Positions 1 to 8,729 are shown, counted from the first letter of the stretch. The stretch: 64,000 nucleotides of DNA from Mitsuaria sp. WAJ17 (GCF_014174515.1 NZ_JACJUG010000024.1:1-64000); one strand, 5' to 3'. Notes: a model not told the origin generated them from the letters alone. A program made the numbers and translations.

Positions 1-386
1 CGGGCCGCCGCGACCCACTGGGCGCGCAGGTCCGCGTACAGCAGCAGGCACAGCAGGCCGGTGCCAGGCTCGGCGGGCACCTCGTCCAGCGGCAGGCGGC
101 AGCGCAGGGCCTCGCCGGGATGGGACTGCCCGGCCAGCTCGAAGTCGCGCAGGCGCACCTGCTCGCGCAAGGGGCGCGCGGGCTGCAGAGGTTCGTAGCC
201 CGAGGGCGTCTCGCGCACGGGCAGCCACGCCCATTGGCGCGGCCAGCCGAGCTCCGGGCGCAATGCAGTCAGCAGGGCCAGTTCATCCCCTTCCTGACGC
301 CGCTCGACGCGGTGCAAAGGCGGCCAGGCGCAGCGAGGCTCCACGGGCGGCAGGGCGTGTGCCCAGGGCGTCATGCCTTGGCTCAT
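1..386 (-). CDS. Hypothetical protein, C-terminally truncated by the window edge
   Basis: The frame is open from an ATG at 386 to the left edge, giving about 128 residues without a stop. The protein is rich in Leu, Pro and Arg, with no signal peptide or membrane segment in the visible part, and I recognise no domain. Its ATG overlaps the stop of the GMC/hydrolase gene in an ATGA arrangement (383-386), which points to translational coupling and to membership of the same minus-strand operon. It may therefore act with the oxidoreductase-hydrolase, but the function is unknown. Existence is supported by the overlap and by the unbroken high-GC coding frame. Confidence 0.7.
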   Translation of the reverse strand, partial: MSQGMTPWAHALPPVEPRCAWPPLHRVERRQEGDELALLTALRPELGWPRQWAWLPVRETPSGYEPLQPARPLREQVRLRDFELAGQSHPGEALRCRLPLDEVPAEPGTGLLCLLLYADLRAQWVAAA

Positions 387-3300
387 GGCATCTCCCGGCG
401 CAGGAATTCGATGACGTGGCGGAAGACCGTGTGCTCGATGTCATGCCCGATCAGGCAGTCCTGGTGGCCGTGACCCGCGATGACGCGGAACTCGTGCCGC
501 CCTGGCGCGCCCTGAGCGTAGAGGTCGTGCAGCAGCTCGCCGCTCTCGGGCTCGCACAGGCCGTTGAGCTCGCCATGCAGGGACAGCACGGGGAACTTCG
601 CCAGCTGCGCGAAGGCCTTTCGCAAGTCGTCCAGATAGAGGCTGGCGCCGCGCCAGTCCGTCAGCTCCCTGCTGCGCGAGAAGTGGATGGCCTGGGCGAC
701 GGTGTCCATGTTCAGCGGTCCGAAGTGGTCGTCGATGAAATCGAAGACGGGCGGCGCCACGTTGGCGATGGCGAAGTCCCGTCCGTAGAGCAGGTCCATG
801 CGATGGCGGGTGCGCGTCCAGGGCGTGCGGCGCAGGCTGGGAAAGGGCGGGCTCTCGAGGTCAAACTCCTCGTCCGGATAGGGCAGGCTGGCCAGCAGGC
901 GGTCGATGAGCTCGTCCATCAGCCCCGGCCGCTCGGGACGGAAGCTGAAGTCGCTCAGGGGCAGGTAGGGCCGCAGGTGCTGCATCAGCAGGGCTCGGGC
1001 CGCATTGGTGGGCGAAAACACCATGCGTGGTGTGACCTGCGAGATCACGAGCCGGCGTATCCATCCCTCGTCCATCAAGGCACGGCGCAGCGGGAAGAAA
1101 TGCTCCTCGGGCTGGCGCTGCGGCTGCAGCAGGGCCATGTGCAGCATCACCGATCCCATGCAGTGGGCCAGCACGTCCATGGGAACGGCGCCGGTGGCGC
1201 GCCGCACGGCGTCCATGGCCACGGGGATGTCGTTGAGCGCGCATTCCTCGAAGGTCCAGGGCAGGCGGGCCGTGGGCATGCCGGCGCTGGTGCGCATGTC
1301 CAGGATCCACACATCCCAGCCGGCCTCGTGCATGAGTCGGGCGGGGCCGGGCTGCACCGAATGATGAGCGAAGGTGGTGCCGCTGGCGCTGTAGCCATGG
1401 ATCATCAGCAGGGGGCGACCGCCCTCGCGGCGGTAGCGGGTGAGGCGGATCATCACCGGCCCGCGCGCCTCAAGGGCATGGCGCGCCGTGCCGCGCGAGA
1501 GGCCTGCCTCCTCGCAGCGGCCCACCGCGATCTCCTGGATCTCGGGCAGGGGCAGGCCCGGAACGGCGCCCGGCAGGCGATGGATCTCGCGCGGCGGCGC
1601 GGCATCGGGCTTGCGGAAGGTCCAGGCATGCACACCCATCACCAGGCGGCTCGTGTAGGCCAGCAGGCTGCCCACGTCGCGCAGCGCGCTGCTGAGGTCC
1701 TCGGCCTGTACCAGGCGCAGCAGGGGCTGGCGCTGGCGGGCCAGCTCGTCGAGGTCCAGCTCCAGCACCGGCGGCCCGGAACCGTCCGGTGACCGGAAGG
1801 GGCCCTGCTCCAGCGTGGCGCGGGTCAGCTGCTTCCAGGGATTGGCGCGACGGCTGTAGCGGATGCGCTTGTGCAGCAGCAGGGTCTGGCCCAGCAGAGG
1901 CCGGGCCCAGTCCGGCGCATCGGGCAGCGCGGCGGGGATGCGCAGCTCGTAGCGCATCAGCCGCTCCTGCCCGCCGTGGCTGGCCAGGGCCAGGGCGTTG
2001 GCCCAGCGCTCGCGCAGCGAGGTCCAGGCGCTGATCGGGCGGGCCCGGGGCGCTGCCCCTTGCGCCAGGAGGTCCTGCAGGGCTTGCGCCGCATCGCGCC
2101 AGCCACGGTTGAGCCACCAGGCCCACAGGCCGCGCCACAGGCGTTGCCGGTAGCTGCTCGGCGCGCGATGGAAAACGCGCAGGCTCACCTGCTCCAGCGG
2201 GGCGATCCAGCGCGCCGCGGCGTCCGGGTGCTCGGCATGCTTCCAGAGCTTGTGCCCCGCATCGGGCCCCTGGGCGCTGACGGCCATGCGCTGCAAAGGC
2301 CGCTGCGGATCTCGCCGGGTGTCGAAAAGCCTCAGCCGGCAGGCCGGCGTGCCATGCAGCACGCGGTCCGGGCCCGGCTCGACCAGGCGCTGCACCGTCG
2401 TGGGTTCGAACTCGAAGCTCAGCTCCAACTGTTTGGTCTCGCCTCCCTGCGCACCGGGCACCCGCACCAGTCCCACCAGCTGCTCGCGCAACTCCAGCAG
2501 GGTGGGCTGCTCCGGTGGTGGTGGGCCGCGGCGGTCGCGGTAGAGGGGGCGGCGCAGCCAGGCGGGGTCCTGCGAGGCGGTCTCCGCACCGGGCTGCAGG
2601 CCCCAGCGCTGGCACAGCTCCGGCAGTGCTCGCAGCACCAGGGCGGAGATGCTCAGGGCCGGATTGATGCCCAGGGCACCGGGCACGATGGCGCCATCCA
2701 GCACCGCCAGGTCGGGGTGGACGCGATCGGCGGGGTTCAGCGCCTCACCGCTCACCAGCGTCGGGCGCAAGACCTGACCCCACTCGTTCACCACGCCGTC
2801 CTCGATGCGGTCGGCCATCGCGCAGCCGCCCAGGGGGTGCACCGTCAGCAACGGGCCCTTGCGGTCCTCGATGAGAAAGCCCATGGCCTCGGGCAGGATC
2901 TCCCACAGTGGATTGGCCAGCAGGCGCTGCCCCTGCGCCGCCAGGTGCTGGCGCAGCCAGCGGTGGCGGGACAGCACCTGCGGGTCGCTGCCGAGCTCCG
3001 GCCAGCGGATCTGCAGGCTGCCCGGATCTCCCTCCTCACCCTCCGCGCCGTTCTGCAGGCTCATGCGCCCCTGGGCGGCGTCCATGCCGATGAGGGCCAC
3101 GGGCAGGGTGCGGGCGCTGGCGGCCCGGGTGATGGCATAGGGATCGGGGAAGTCGAAGCCCGCGCCATGCTCACTGCGGTCGGGCCGCGACAGGCCGTCC
3201 AGGGTCTCGCCCAGCGCAAAGATCTGTTCGAAGGCCCAGCGCATGGGGCCGGGAATGGCCAGGTCCTGCAGCACGCAGCCCAGCAGGGGCTCCTGGCCGG

Positions 3301-4531
3301 ACCGGGGAAGCGGACGCTCAGGATCGGGATCGCGCAGTTGCCGCGCGTCCAGCATGGCGGTGATGGTGGGGCCGGCCTGGCGCGCGGCGGGGTCCTGCGC
3401 CTCGTCGGCCAGGGCGTTCAGCGGCGGGGTGTCGCGGATGGCGGCCAGCAGGTCGCCGTTGGCGCTGACGCCCTCGCCCAGCCGGTCCGACAGCGCCAGG
3501 CCGCGGTGCCGCGAGCGCAGCAGGATCTCGGTGGAGCCCAGGCTGCCCGCGGCCAGCACGACGCGCCGGGCGCGCAGCAGGAAGGGCTCGGCCTCCTGGC
3601 GGGCCTGGTTCTCGTCGGTTGGCAGCACCGCCACCTGCCAGCCAGCGGCTTCGCCATCGGGCGCATCCGGGCCCAGGGGCAGCACGTGCAGCACCGTGGC
3701 GCCCGTCAGCATCTGTACGCCGCGGCGGCGCGCCAGCCACAGCAGATTGGTGTCCAGCGACTCCTTGGCGCCATGGTTGCAGCCCGTGGCGCAGTCGCCG
3801 CAGGCCACACAGCGGTCCAGGGGCAGGCCGGCGGCGGACCGCGGGTCTGCACGCAGGGCCACGGTGATGGGCACCTCGCGCGCGGGCAGGCCGGGCATGG
3901 CCAGGCTGCGCAGGTAGTCCGCCCGGCGCGGCGCATGCGTGGAAAGGCCGGCGATGGTGTTGGGCTCGCCCCGTTCGCCCTGCGGCGCGGCGGCCTCTGC
4001 GCCCAGCAGCTGCGCGGCTTTCGCGTACCAGGGGTTCATGCTGGCGGGATCGCTACGCAGCCGTGCCGGCCAGCGCGGGCCGCGGAAGACGCTCTCTTCG
4101 GCCTCCAGCATCACGCCGGCATTGATCAGCGAACCGCCGCCCAGGCCGTTGGCCAGCACCACGGCAAGGTCCGGCCCCAGGCGGAAGTCGAAGAGCGCCT
4201 CGCGGTAGCCCTTCACCTGCCCGCGCCGGCCCTCGTCGGCCATCGAGAAGCGCACATGCCCCGGCAATTCGGCCATGCGGGCCGGAAAGCGGCCGGGCAG
4301 GTATTCCAGGCCGCGCTCCAGCAGCAGAATGCGCAGCGGCGCGCCCCGGGCGTCGGTGCAGCGGGACAGATGCTCCACCGCCGCGGCCGCGCCGTAGCCG
4401 CTGCCGACGACGATCACATCGGCATCGAGGGCACCGCCCCCGTCGCGGGGATGCGCCAGCAGCCAGTCACTCAGCGGGCGGGAAAGCCAGTGATGGCGGC
4501 GTCTGTCCTCATGCCGGGGTTCCTCGTACAT
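383..4531 (-). CDS. GMC-family oxidoreductase fused to an alpha/beta hydrolase (cholesterol-oxidase-like)
   Basis: A protein of 1382 residues. The N-terminal half is an FAD-dependent GMC oxidoreductase: the dinucleotide motif VVGSGYGA lies near residues 41-48, and an LAAGSLGSTEILLRS segment and a C-terminal GMC stretch (LGGCAMAD, PALSISAL) follow. Near residue 243 there is a C-x2-C-x2-C-x3-C cluster (CVACGDCATGC) like that of ChoD-type sterol oxidases. The C-terminal third is an alpha/beta hydrolase with the oxyanion-type LMIHGYSASG near 1046, a nucleophile elbow AHCMGS near 1124 in which Cys replaces the usual Ser, and a late His (GHGHQD, about 1354). The ATG at 4531 is preferred over one 39 bases upstream because GGGAGG sits 6 bases before it. 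It overlaps the end of the sensor kinase gene by 23 bases. The likely role is oxidation plus hydrolysis of a sterol or lipid-like substrate; the substrate is unknown. Confidence 0.85.
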   Translation of the reverse strand: MYEEPRHEDRRRHHWLSRPLSDWLLAHPRDGGGALDADVIVVGSGYGAAAAVEHLSRCTDARGAPLRILLLERGLEYLPGRFPARMAELPGHVRFSMADEGRRGQVKGYREALFDFRLGPDLAVVLANGLGGGSLINAGVMLEAEESVFRGPRWPARLRSDPASMNPWYAKAAQLLGAEAAAPQGERGEPNTIAGLSTHAPRRADYLRSLAMPGLPAREVPITVALRADPRSAAGLPLDRCVACGDCATGCNHGAKESLDTNLLWLARRRGVQMLTGATVLHVLPLGPDAPDGEAAGWQVAVLPTDENQARQEAEPFLLRARRVVLAAGSLGSTEILLRSRHRGLALSDRLGEGVSANGDLLAAIRDTPPLNALADEAQDPAARQAGPTITAMLDARQLRDPDPERPLPRSGQEPLLGCVLQDLAIPGPMRWAFEQIFALGETLDGLSRPDRSEHGAGFDFPDPYAITRAASARTLPVALIGMDAAQGRMSLQNGAEGEEGDPGSLQIRWPELGSDPQVLSRHRWLRQHLAAQGQRLLANPLWEILPEAMGFLIEDRKGPLLTVHPLGGCAMADRIEDGVVNEWGQVLRPTLVSGEALNPADRVHPDLAVLDGAIVPGALGINPALSISALVLRALPELCQRWGLQPGAETASQDPAWLRRPLYRDRRGPPPPEQPTLLELREQLVGLVRVPGAQGGETKQLELSFEFEPTTVQRLVEPGPDRVLHGTPACRLRLFDTRRDPQRPLQRMAVSAQGPDAGHKLWKHAEHPDAAARWIAPLEQVSLRVFHRAPSSYRQRLWRGLWAWWLNRGWRDAAQALQDLLAQGAAPRARPISAWTSLRERWANALALASHGGQERLMRYELRIPAALPDAPDWARPLLGQTLLLHKRIRYSRRANPWKQLTRATLEQGPFRSPDGSGPPVLELDLDELARQRQPLLRLVQAEDLSSALRDVGSLLAYTSRLVMGVHAWTFRKPDAAPPREIHRLPGAVPGLPLPEIQEIAVGRCEEAGLSRGTARHALEARGPVMIRLTRYRREGGRPLLMIHGYSASGTTFAHHSVQPGPARLMHEAGWDVWILDMRTSAGMPTARLPWTFEECALNDIPVAMDAVRRATGAVPMDVLAHCMGSVMLHMALLQPQRQPEEHFFPLRRALMDEGWIRRLVISQVTPRMVFSPTNAARALLMQHLRPYLPLSDFSFRPERPGLMDELIDRLLASLPYPDEEFDLESPPFPSLRRTPWTRTRHRMDLLYGRDFAIANVAPPVFDFIDDHFGPLNMDTVAQAIHFSRSRELTDWRGASLYLDDLRKAFAQLAKFPVLSLHGELNGLCEPESGELLHDLYAQGAPGRHEFRVIAGHGHQDCLIGHDIEHTVFRHVIEFLRREMP
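2767..2781 (-). repeat. Dispersed 16-bp motif, copy 1 (inside GMC/hydrolase gene)
   Basis: The minus strand reads GGGGTCAGGTCTTGC, matching the dispersed motif found between genes at 24557 and 61066. Here it is in frame and encodes the Gly-Gln-Val-Leu of WGQVLRPT. A match by coding coincidence cannot be excluded for this single copy. Confidence 0.5.
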
Positions 4532-6356
4532 CTTCAGCCTCCCTGGCCGACCGTGGAGCATGCGCCGCACCGGCCAGCACCCGTTGCATGGCGCTCATAA
4601 GCTGGTCGGCGCGCACGGGCTTGTGCAGGAGCTCCAGGCCGGCGGCCTGCGCGTCGCGCAGGCGCTGCGGCGCCGTGTCGCCGCTGATCAGGAGGGCCGG
4701 GAGTTCGGGGATCAGGTTGCGCAACGAGCGCACGGCGGAGAGGCCGTCATCGCTGCCGCGTAGGCGGTAATCGATCAGCAGCAGGTCCGGCGCCTGCTGC
4801 ATGCACAGCAGCACGGCCTCGCGGGTGGTGCCGGCGCAGCGGGCCTGGCAGCCCAGCTCGAGCAGCAAGGTGCACATGGCCTGTCGCACGAGCTCCTCGT
4901 CGTCCACCACCAGTACCCTGAGCCCGCGCAGGGAGCAGCCGTCGCCAGTATCGTCCAGTTGGCTGTCCGGCCCCTCCTCGGCGGCCTCGATGCCCAGGGT
5001 GAAGCAAGACCCGACCCCCGGGGTGGATTCCAGCTTCAGGTGCAGATCCAGCAAATCCACCAAGCGGCTGACGATGGAGAGTCCCAGGCCCAGGCCCTTG
5101 GCGCGGTCGCGCTCCTTGTTGCCGATCTGGTAGAACTCGTCGAAGACCTTCTGCTGCTCCTGCTCGTCGATGCCGCAGCCGGTGTCCCGCACCGAGACCT
5201 GCCACAGCTCGCCGCGCCGCTCGGCCACGATGCTGATCTGGCCGGCCTGCGTGTACTTGATCGCGTTGTCGATCAGGTTGCGCACCACCCGCTCCAGCAG
5301 CATGGCGTCGGTCTCCACATAGGCGTTCATGGGGCAGATCAGGGTCAGCTCCAAACGCTTGCGGTGGGCGCTGGGCAGGAACTCCTGCTGCAGCCGACCC
5401 AGCCAGTGGCCCAGATTGAAGACCCGGGGATGCACGGGCACGACCTCGGCATCGAGCTTGGAGATGTCCAGCAGCGCATCCATCTGGCCCGAGAGCGCAT
5501 CGATGGCGAGATTCATGTTGCGCACCACGCCCAGGGTGTCGTCATCCAGCTTGCGCCGCAGCAGGGCGGAGCCGAACAGGGACAGGGTGTGCATGGGCTG
5601 GCGCAGGTCGTGGCTGGCCGAGGCGAGGAAGCGCGTCTTGGCCTGCATGGCCTGCTCGGTCTGCTTCAGCGCCGCACGCAGCTGCTGGTTGCTCTTGACC
5701 TGCTGCTGCCGGATCAGCACGGAATCACAAAAAACGCGGTAGTTGTCCCGAGCCAGATTGCGCAGCATGAAACCGAACAGAAGGATCAGGCTGCCCATCA
5801 CCGCGTCCTGCCAGACCGTGGCATGCGCACCGGCGCCGCCGGTCAGCCAGGCCAGGCCGTTGGCCAGGGTCACGGGCCCGGAGAAGGCCATGAACACGGG
5901 CAAGTAGCCCGCGGTGCTGGCCACGGCGCCTGCGCACAGGCCCAGCAGCAGGATGGTCTGCACCATGCGCTCGTAGTCGCTGATGCCCGCCGAAAAGACC
6001 AGCACCATCGAGAACACCAGCCCGTTGAGCAGGCTCAGCATCACGGCCCAGCGCATGCGCTGCGAGACGGGGTATTGCTCCAGCTGCGGCAGCCGCCCCA
6101 GCACATGACGCCGCAGCAGCAGGGTGCCCAGCACGGCCAGCATCCACAGCACCGGCCAGGGTGAACGCGAAGGCAACGCGGCCATCAGGGCCATGAAGAA
6201 GGCACTGAGCCCCACGGGATAAGGCATGCGCCGGCTCTGCTGGGCCAGCAGACGCAAGAGCTCCACGCTGATGAGGCCCTGTGGGTCGTCGCGCGTCTCG
6301 AGGGGCGGCGCGGCGCGCCAGCCTGTCCAGATCGCCAGGCGCTCCTTGAGGCTCAT
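4509..6356 (-). CDS. Membrane hybrid sensor histidine kinase with C-terminal receiver
   Basis: A protein of 615 residues. The N-terminal ~180 residues contain about six hydrophobic segments (for example ALMAALPSRSPW..., LSLLNGLVFSMVLVF, DAVMGSLILLFGFML). A HisKA domain follows, with phospho-acceptor His near residue 248 in ASHDLRQPMHTLSLF. The ATPase domain carries N box NLIDNAIKYT, G1 DTGCGID and G2 KGLGLGLSIV. The C-terminal receiver has phospho-acceptor Asp near 528 (LLLIDYRLRG) and the acidic pair VVDDEE. The ATG at 6356 (MSLKERL) is chosen because GGGAG lies about 9 bases upstream; in-frame codons further 5' would encode non-membrane, Arg/Gly-rich sequence typical of non-coding DNA. The signal is unknown. 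The gene overlaps and is probably co-transcribed with the GMC/hydrolase gene, which it may help regulate through an unlinked regulator. Confidence 0.9.
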   Translation of the reverse strand: MSLKERLAIWTGWRAAPPLETRDDPQGLISVELLRLLAQQSRRMPYPVGLSAFFMALMAALPSRSPWPVLWMLAVLGTLLLRRHVLGRLPQLEQYPVSQRMRWAVMLSLLNGLVFSMVLVFSAGISDYERMVQTILLLGLCAGAVASTAGYLPVFMAFSGPVTLANGLAWLTGGAGAHATVWQDAVMGSLILLFGFMLRNLARDNYRVFCDSVLIRQQQVKSNQQLRAALKQTEQAMQAKTRFLASASHDLRQPMHTLSLFGSALLRRKLDDDTLGVVRNMNLAIDALSGQMDALLDISKLDAEVVPVHPRVFNLGHWLGRLQQEFLPSAHRKRLELTLICPMNAYVETDAMLLERVVRNLIDNAIKYTQAGQISIVAERRGELWQVSVRDTGCGIDEQEQQKVFDEFYQIGNKERDRAKGLGLGLSIVSRLVDLLDLHLKLESTPGVGSCFTLGIEAAEEGPDSQLDDTGDGCSLRGLRVLVVDDEELVRQAMCTLLLELGCQARCAGTTREAVLLCMQQAPDLLLIDYRLRGSDDGLSAVRSLRNLIPELPALLISGDTAPQRLRDAQAAGLELLHKPVRADQLMSAMQRVLAGAAHAPRSAREAEDVRGTPA

Positions 6357-6475
6357 GGGGCGCACTCCCGGGCGCAGCCGCGGGCCTCGCGGTCCGGCGT
6401 TGCGCGAGCGCCCCTCGGCGGTACTGCCAGAAAGCGCAGGGACAAGGAGCAAAAGAGCATGAACGTACCTGGGCG

Positions 6476-6503
6476 CAAAGTGCGCTGACCAAAGTGCGCT
6501 GAC
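6476..6503. repeat. Perfect 14-bp tandem duplication upstream of the sensor kinase
   Basis: CAAAGTGCGCTGAC occurs twice head to tail (6476-6489 and 6490-6503), about 120 bases before the kinase start. On the minus strand a TATAGT (6502-6507) that could serve as a -10 box abuts the array, which would place the copies at the transcription start. This fits an operator but is unproven. Confidence 0.6.
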
Positions 6504-6565
6504 TATACCGCCGGGTACGCTGCCCGAACTCGAATCGGGGCTTGCGCCCGATGAGCTCCAAATGA

Positions 6566-6612
6566 CTATGCCGACCACCGCCACCCCAATGGGCTTTGGT
6601 GAGTCGGCATAG
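6566..6612. repeat. Inverted repeat in the 388-bp gap upstream of the sensor kinase
   Basis: CTATGCCGAC (6566-6575) and GTCGGCATAG (6603-6612) are perfect inverted copies separated by 27 bases. The pairing can extend through CACC/GGTG with one bulged base, giving a long stem-loop. The rest of the gap 6357-6744 holds this element and the 14-bp tandem repeat; I see no gene in it. The stem could end transcription arriving from the HD-domain gene side or be a small mobile-element end. Confidence 0.55.
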
Positions 6613-6744
6613 CACTCCTCCCCTCGATCAACACGCTGAGGTCCAGGCAGCGCTTGATCCGGTGTTGAGTATCTGGGGCGGCGGGGTGCGAACCTATCCC
6701 CCTCAAGTGGGAATCGCAGGCATCAAGTGCTCTTCAAACGGTCT

Positions 6745-7320
6745 TCAAGCGATTGCAAGCCGCGGCGGTGTGCGCATCTCGCGCATGAGATCGCTCAGCA
6801 GGTCCAGGTAGTAGGCCAGAGGCGGCGTGCGCTTGCCGGGCTGGCGGGCGAGGTCGTCCCAGCGGCGCAGTTGCAGGGCCTCGCGGGCATAGGGCTGGGC
6901 CAGGAAGAGCAGTCGCTCCTCCGCATTCATGCGGCCGCCCTGGTGCTCCAGACTCTGGCGCGAGGACAGGCTCAGGCCGGCCTCGTAGCCCGCCTCGGTC
7001 GAGACCAGATAGCGCTTGGCCTGCACATGCAGGCGGATGGGCTCCAGCACGCCGGGCCCGAAGCCCTGGGCCAGCAGGGGGAGGGCCGCGCTCTCGTGGG
7101 CCACGACGCGAAGCGGCGCCCGGGCCTCGGCGTCGATCAACTGGCCCAGGTCATGCAGCAGCGAGGCGGCCACCAGCTCGTGGTCGGCATGGGCCCACTC
7201 CGCCAGTTGCGCGCATTGCAAGGCATGGGCCAGCACGGGCACGGCCTGCGGGGCCTCGCTTTCGTAGGTGGCGCGGCCTCGGCGCAGAAACAGGGCCTCG
7301 ATGCGATCGATCAGGTCCAT
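6745..7320 (-). CDS. HD-domain protein of the phosphonate-degradation (PhnZ-like diiron oxygenase) family
   Basis: A protein of 191 residues that matches, end to end, the HD-domain family associated with phosphonate catabolism (PhnZ and relatives, mixed-valent diiron oxygenases cleaving 1-hydroxy-phosphonates). Seen here: the N-terminal MDLIDRIEALF, a metal His in LAHALQCAQLAE, the central LLHDLGQLI (HD pair), a further His in VVAHES, IRLHVQAKRYL and LRRWDDLAR. The His usually following the HD pair (HDxGH) is Gln here, a position thought to contact substrate. The start at 7320 has GGAGAG just upstream. No phosphonate transport or transaminase gene is nearby, so the substrate is uncertain. Confidence 0.75.
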   Translation of the reverse strand: MDLIDRIEALFLRRGRATYESEAPQAVPVLAHALQCAQLAEWAHADHELVAASLLHDLGQLIDAEARAPLRVVAHESAALPLLAQGFGPGVLEPIRLHVQAKRYLVSTEAGYEAGLSLSSRQSLEHQGGRMNAEERLLFLAQPYAREALQLRRWDDLARQPGKRTPPLAYYLDLLSDLMREMRTPPRLAIA

Positions 7321-7502
7321 GGGGCTCTCCAGAGGAAGACAGCAAGAGCCCGCCAGTCTGCGAGCCCCGCGTGACAGGCCCATGACCTCCGGCAGGGTGA
7401 GGCTTTCCTCCATTCAAATGCACTGAACCTTGACCTCAAGCAAGCTGAAGCTGGCTGCGGCAGACGGCCGCGACACTCACGCCCATTCACCGAGGAAACG
7501 CC

Positions 7503-8048
7503 ATGAACCTGCCCACCCGGACGCCCCGCTACACCGCCACCGCCATGGCTCTGCACTGGCTGCTGGCCGTCGCCATCGTGGGCGCTTTCGGCATGGGCCT
7601 TTACATGTCGGACCTGCCGCTGTCGCCGACGCGGCTCAAACTCTTCAACTGGCACAAATGGGCAGGCATGACCATCCTGGCCCTGTCCACCCTGCGGCTG
7701 CTGTGGCGCCTCGGACATCGCCCGCCGGCAGACCTGCCCATGCCGGCCTGGCAGGCCCGCGCCGCCCATGCGGTGCACTTCCTGCTGTACCTGACCTTCT
7801 TTGCCGTGCCGCTGAGCGGCTGGGCCTACAGCTCGGCGGCTGGTTTCCCCATCGTGTGGTTCGGTGTGCTGCCGCTGCCCGACTTCGTGCCGATCGACAA
7901 GGCCCTCGCGCATCAGCTGAAGGAGCTGCACGAACTGCTGGCGTGGGGCCTGGCCCTGCTGGTGCTGGCCCACGTGGCCGCCGCCCTCAAGCACCACTTG
8001 ATCGACAAGGACGGCCTGCTGCTGCGCATGATCCCGGCCCGCCGCTGA
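7503..8048 (+). CDS. Cytochrome b561-family membrane protein
   Basis: A protein of 181 residues with four hydrophobic helices (about 15-35, 50-70, 88-112 and 145-165). Candidate haem-ligand histidines lie in MALHWLL, NWHKWAGM, AHAVHFLLY and LAHVAAALKHH, the pattern of prokaryotic b561 proteins, which pass electrons between quinol and periplasmic partners. GAGGAAA precedes the ATG. It heads a cluster with two YceI proteins (34 and 42 bases apart), the widespread b561-yceI pairing; YceI proteins bind isoprenoid quinones, so a role in quinone-linked redox chemistry at the inner membrane is likely. Confidence 0.9.
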   Translation: MNLPTRTPRYTATAMALHWLLAVAIVGAFGMGLYMSDLPLSPTRLKLFNWHKWAGMTILALSTLRLLWRLGHRPPADLPMPAWQARAAHAVHFLLYLTFFAVPLSGWAYSSAAGFPIVWFGVLPLPDFVPIDKALAHQLKELHELLAWGLALLVLAHVAAALKHHLIDKDGLLLRMIPARR

Positions 8049-8081
8049 AGCCCTCGAACGCATGCCCCCTGGAGCCCCCGA

Positions 8082-8687
8082 ATGAACACCACCGTCACCG
8101 CCACCCTGCTGCTGAGCCTGGGTCTGATCACTGCCCCCGCCCTGGCCCAGAAGGCCAATCCCGCGCCCGCTGCCGCCCCGGCCGCCACGCCCGCCCTGGT
8201 CGCCGCCCAGAGCGAGCTGAGCTTCGTCAGCAAGCAGATGGGCGTGCCGGTGGATGGCAAGTTCAAGCGATTTGAAGCTCAGCTGGTCTTCGATCCCAAG
8301 AAGGCCGAGACCGGCAGGGTGCAGTTCAGCATCGATCTCTCCAGCGTCAGCCTGGGCGACCCTATGTTTGACGCCGAGCTGGCCAAACCCGCCTGGTTCG
8401 ACAGCAAGAAGCTCGGCCAGGCCGTCTTCACCAGCGGCGCCATCAAGCCCCTGGGCGACAAGCGCTTCGAGGTGACCGGCAAGCTCAGCCTCAAGGGCTT
8501 GCAGAAGGAGCTCAGCGTGCCCGTCGCCCTGGCGCAGGACAAGGGCCTGACCACGGCCACCGGCAGCTTCGTGCTCAAGCGCCTGGATTTCAAGGTCGGC
8601 GACGGCGAATGGAGCGACACCTCCATGGTCGCCAACGAAGTGACCGTCAAGCTCAAGCTCGTGTTCTCCGGCGTGGCCCCGCTCTGA
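8082..8687 (+). CDS. YceI-family periplasmic lipocalin-like protein, copy 1
   Basis: A protein of 201 residues with a Sec signal peptide (MNTTVTATLLLSLGLITAPALAQ) followed by an Ala/Pro-rich spacer and a YceI beta-barrel: SELSFVSKQMGVPVDGKF at the start of the barrel, and MFDAELAKPAWFDSKK and KRFEVTGKLSLKG in the middle. YceI proteins bind polyisoprenoid lipids such as ubiquinone in the periplasm. GGAG lies 7 bases before the ATG. It sits between cytochrome b561 and a second YceI gene and is diverged from that copy, so the two are not a recent duplication. Confidence 0.9.
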   Translation: MNTTVTATLLLSLGLITAPALAQKANPAPAAAPAATPALVAAQSELSFVSKQMGVPVDGKFKRFEAQLVFDPKKAETGRVQFSIDLSSVSLGDPMFDAELAKPAWFDSKKLGQAVFTSGAIKPLGDKRFEVTGKLSLKGLQKELSVPVALAQDKGLTTATGSFVLKRLDFKVGDGEWSDTSMVANEVTVKLKLVFSGVAPL

Positions 8688-8729
8688 GGCCCGCTCAGAT
8701 TTCTCCCCCTCCCAACCCACAGGAACCCC

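Noticed and set aside
2400-2412. GGTTCGAA word that could suggest a tRNA T-arm
   Set aside because: It lies within the oxidase-hydrolase reading frame and no cloverleaf can be drawn around it; no tRNA was seen anywhere in the window.
1871-4600. Long open frame (909 codons) on the plus strand opposite the oxidase-hydrolase gene
   Set aside because: Sequence is Gln/Ala/Arg-rich with no domain; it mirrors the high-GC third-position bias of the real minus-strand gene that has clear domains and a ribosome site.
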